From assembly GCA_014190015.1 (NCBI GenBank), contig BJFT01000004.1:1-64000 (forward strand): a stretch of DNA of 64,000 bases, given 5' to 3'. Under the pieces are notes generated by a model. It was not told the origin of the DNA. It did not search any database and saw only the letters and a list, made by a program, of their open reading frames with translations. Numbering within the stretch: the first letter of the stretch is position 1; every line of letters starts with the position of its first letter. A program made the translations under genes and the position numbers. This document shows positions 62,067 to 64,000 of this stretch, piece after piece. The stretch comes from Actinomycetes bacterium. GTDB taxonomy: Bacteria; Actinomycetota; Actinomycetes; Nanopelagicales; Nanopelagicaceae.

Positions 62067-64000
62067 GTGGAATCCGCCGAGATCCGTTCGCGCTGGCTGC
62101 GCTTCTTTGAATCTGATAACCGTGAAGGTTTACTGCACACAGTAGTTCCGTCAGCGTCACTGATTGCTGATGACCCCAATTTGTTGCTCGTAAATGCTGG
62201 AATGGTTCCATTTAAACCTTATTTCCTTGGTGAAGTAACGCCACCATTTAAGCGTGCGACTTCGGTACAAAAATGCGTTCGAACATTAGATATTGATGAG
62301 GTTGGAAAAACCACTCGTCACGCTTCTTTTTTTCAGATGTGCGGAAACTTTTCTTTTGGGGATTATTTCAAAGAAGGTGCAATCGCATTGGCATGGGACC
62401 TATTAACTCGCCCCATTGCAGATGGTGGTTATGGTTTTCCGGAATCGAAATTATGGGTAACTGTTTTTCACAGCGATGACGAAGCAGTTCAAATTTGGAA
62501 TAAGAAAATTGGTATTCCATTAGAAAGAATTCAACGACGCGGTATGGAAGATAACTTCTGGTCGATGGGGGTTCCAGGTCCATGCGGACCATGCTCCGAA
62601 ATTTATTTCGACCGTGGGCCTGATTACGGTATCGAAGGCGGACCAATCGCCGATGAGAATCGTTACATGGAAGTTTGGAATTTGGTCTTCATGCAAAATG
62701 AACGTGGCGCTGGTTCCGGAAAAGATGATTTCCCAATTCTTGGAGAGTTGCCAGCGAAGAGCATTGATACTGGGCTTGGTCTAGAAAGAATGGCTGCACT
62801 ATTGCAGGGCGTGGAAAATATCTATGAAATTGATACAACTGCACAAATCCTCAAGCGTGCCTCAGAGTTAACCGGCGTTAAGTATGGCAAGGACGAAAAA
62901 TCAGATATTGCTTTGCGCGTTGTTGCCGATCACGCTCGCACGTCAGCGATGTTAATTGGTGATGGCGTAACGCCAGGCAATGAGGGCCGCGGGTATGTTC
63001 TGCGCCGAATGATGCGTAGAACAATTCGTAATATGCGTTTACTTGGATCTGAAGATTCAATTATGAATGAGTTAACCAAGGCTGCAATCGGTGCGATGTC
63101 CCCTCAGTACCCTGAGCTCAAAATCGAAAGTGACCGTATCTTGGCCGTAACTAAAGCCGAAGAAGATACTTTCTTGCAAACATTAAAGAGCGGTACATCA
63201 ATTTTTGAGGTTGAAAGTGCTGCAATCAAAAAAACAAAGGGAAGCAAGATTTCTGGGGATGCAGCCTTTAAATTGCACGATACATATGGTTTCCCATTTG
63301 ATCTAACTTTAGAAATGGCACGCGAAGAAGGTTTAGAAGTTGATGAAGATGGCTTCCGACGCTTGATGAAAGAGCAACGTGATCGAGCTAAGGCTGATTC
63401 AAAAGCCAAGAAGAGCGGCCATACCGACGTAAGCGTTTATCGATCAATTGCTGATGCGAATGGGCTTACTGCATTCATTGGCTATACGCAGCAAGAGAGT
63501 GAGTCAATTATTAAAGCTCTGGTTAGTGATGGCACATCAGTGCAATCAGCAAAATCAGGCGATGACATTGAAGTGATATTGGACAGAACACCTTTTTATG
63601 CCGAAGGTGGTGGCCAGTTAGCAGATGGCGGTTTGATCACTCTTGCTAATGGTGCGGTTATTGAAATTGATGATGTACAAACACCAGTACCAGGAATCAG
63701 CGTGCACCGCGGACGAGTTCGCAGTGGAAGTATTGAAGTTGGTAGTGCTGTATTGGCGCAGATAAATAATGAACGACGTGAAGCTATTTCGCGCGCCCAC
63801 ACCGCAACGCACATGGTTCACAAAGCTTTTCGCGAAATTCTTGGTGAAACAGCAACACAGGCAGGATCAGAGAATTCACCTGGTCGCTTTAGATTTGATT
63901 TTCCTGCAACAGGGGCTGTGCCAGATTCAGTATTAAACGAAGTTGAATCTCGAGTAAATACTTTGCTGCTAGATAATCTTGAAGTGAGCGCCGAAGTTAT
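62067..64000 (+). CDS. alaS: Alanyl-tRNA synthetase, partial (3' end outside window)
   Basis: An open frame from GTG 62067 ([13 protein letters not shown]) to the window edge gives about 644 residues, so the last part (C-Ala domain) is missing. It shows [48 protein letters not shown], the class II core [37 protein letters not shown] and, in the editing domain, [13 protein letters not shown] with the zinc His pair. Between FFE and TVVPSASL there are about seven extra residues compared with the usual sequence. No ribosome site is visible; coupling to the DUF948 gene is likely. Confidence 0.95.
   Translation, partial: MESAEIRSRWLRFFESDNREGLLHTVVPSASLIADDPNLLLVNAGMVPFKPYFLGEVTPPFKRATSVQKCVRTLDIDEVGKTTRHASFFQMCGNFSFGDYFKEGAIALAWDLLTRPIADGGYGFPESKLWVTVFHSDDEAVQIWNKKIGIPLERIQRRGMEDNFWSMGVPGPCGPCSEIYFDRGPDYGIEGGPIADENRYMEVWNLVFMQNERGAGSGKDDFPILGELPAKSIDTGLGLERMAALLQGVENIYEIDTTAQILKRASELTGVKYGKDEKSDIALRVVADHARTSAMLIGDGVTPGNEGRGYVLRRMMRRTIRNMRLLGSEDSIMNELTKAAIGAMSPQYPELKIESDRILAVTKAEEDTFLQTLKSGTSIFEVESAAIKKTKGSKISGDAAFKLHDTYGFPFDLTLEMAREEGLEVDEDGFRRLMKEQRDRAKADSKAKKSGHTDVSVYRSIADANGLTAFIGYTQQESESIIKALVSDGTSVQSAKSGDDIEVILDRTPFYAEGGGQLADGGLITLANGAVIEIDDVQTPVPGISVHRGRVRSGSIEVGSAVLAQINNERREAISRAHTATHMVHKAFREILGETATQAGSENSPGRFRFDFPATGAVPDSVLNEVESRVNTLLLDNLEVSAEV

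Noticed and set aside
61850-62179. A 109-residue reverse frame across the DUF948/alaS junction
   Set aside because: Its run of Phe mirrors the poly-Lys tail of DUF948, and it covers the start of alaS on the other strand.
1-64000. CRISPR array, insertion sequence, prophage or attachment site
   Set aside because: I saw no regularly spaced repeats, transposase, integrase or phage genes, and no direct repeats flanking the tRNA cluster.

Overview
The window reads as a chromosome segment of a streamlined, low-GC actinobacterium, most likely from the freshwater acI/Nanopelagicales group. This assignment is inferred from three things. The gene content is actinobacterial (actinobacterial aa3 oxidase subunit IV, DUF3043, DUF4191, DUF3048 and phosphatidylinositol-mannoside genes). 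The base composition is AT-leaning for that phylum. The packing is extreme: no gene-free stretch exceeds about 200 bases, many genes overlap by 1 to 8 bases, and most convergent genes overlap tail to tail. Two long blocks keep the gene order known from Mycobacterium and Streptomyces, which supports the functional calls.

Layout. 1-4670: a partial membrane protein, an orphan LuxR-type HTH protein, an enoyl-CoA hydratase/SDR/NCS1-permease group and nhaA. 4686-9650: glnA, RDD protein, DUF4191, acyltransferase, lipA and lipB. 9723-14051: an inserted MMPL exporter, Gfo/Idh/MocA oxidoreductase and FAD oxidoreductase. 14040-19553: TIGR01777 protein, E2 acyltransferase, lpdA, pepA. 19648-25142: gcvT, DUF3043, nadA, erpA, adenosine-kinase-like gene, tusA-like gene and an unusual cysteine-desulfurase-like gene. 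25202-32714: complete aa3 oxidase and bc1 complex (ctaC, ctaD, ctaF; ctaE-qcrC-qcrA-qcrB) with a UbiA-type prenyltransferase between them. 32855-34357: pseudo-receiver and trpD. 34380-37673: accessory genes (hydrolase, DUF1801-like, SMR pump, PaiB-like, CDF-like, cupin). 37225-37940: tRNA-Gly, tRNA-Cys, tRNA-Val. 38013-39772: pabB-pabC. 39777-48609: thrS, HIT protein, degenerate EF-G-like GTPase, pgsA, PIM acyltransferase, pimA, LemA-like, DUF3048 lipoprotein, pdxS-pdxT. 48673-64000: yebC, ruvCAB, secD-secF, relA, DUF349, MBL hydrolase, hisS, aspS, DUF948, alaS (cut by the window end).

How the genes work together: lipA and lipB make the lipoyl cofactor used by the E2 subunit, by lpdA-dependent complexes and by the glycine cleavage system represented here by gcvT. 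The ctaCDFE and qcrCAB genes form the bc1-aa3 respiratory branch. pgsA, the acyltransferase and pimA start phosphatidylinositol-mannoside synthesis. pdxS/pdxT make PLP.

The strongest non-textbook signals are: (1) a recurrent -10 hexamer TAnnnT, often TAGGCT, placed exactly 6 or 7 bases before start codons, indicating widespread leaderless transcription and deciding several gene starts; (2) two divergent gene pairs separated by only 23 and 31 bases, each with two face-to-face leaderless promoters; (3) a cysteine-desulfurase-like protein that has lost the PLP lysine but keeps the catalytic cysteine loop, coupled to a TusA-like carrier beside the oxidase genes; (4) a compressed, motif-less EF-G2-type G domain divergent from pgsA; and (5) five convergent gene pairs that overlap by exactly four bases with interlocked stop codons.
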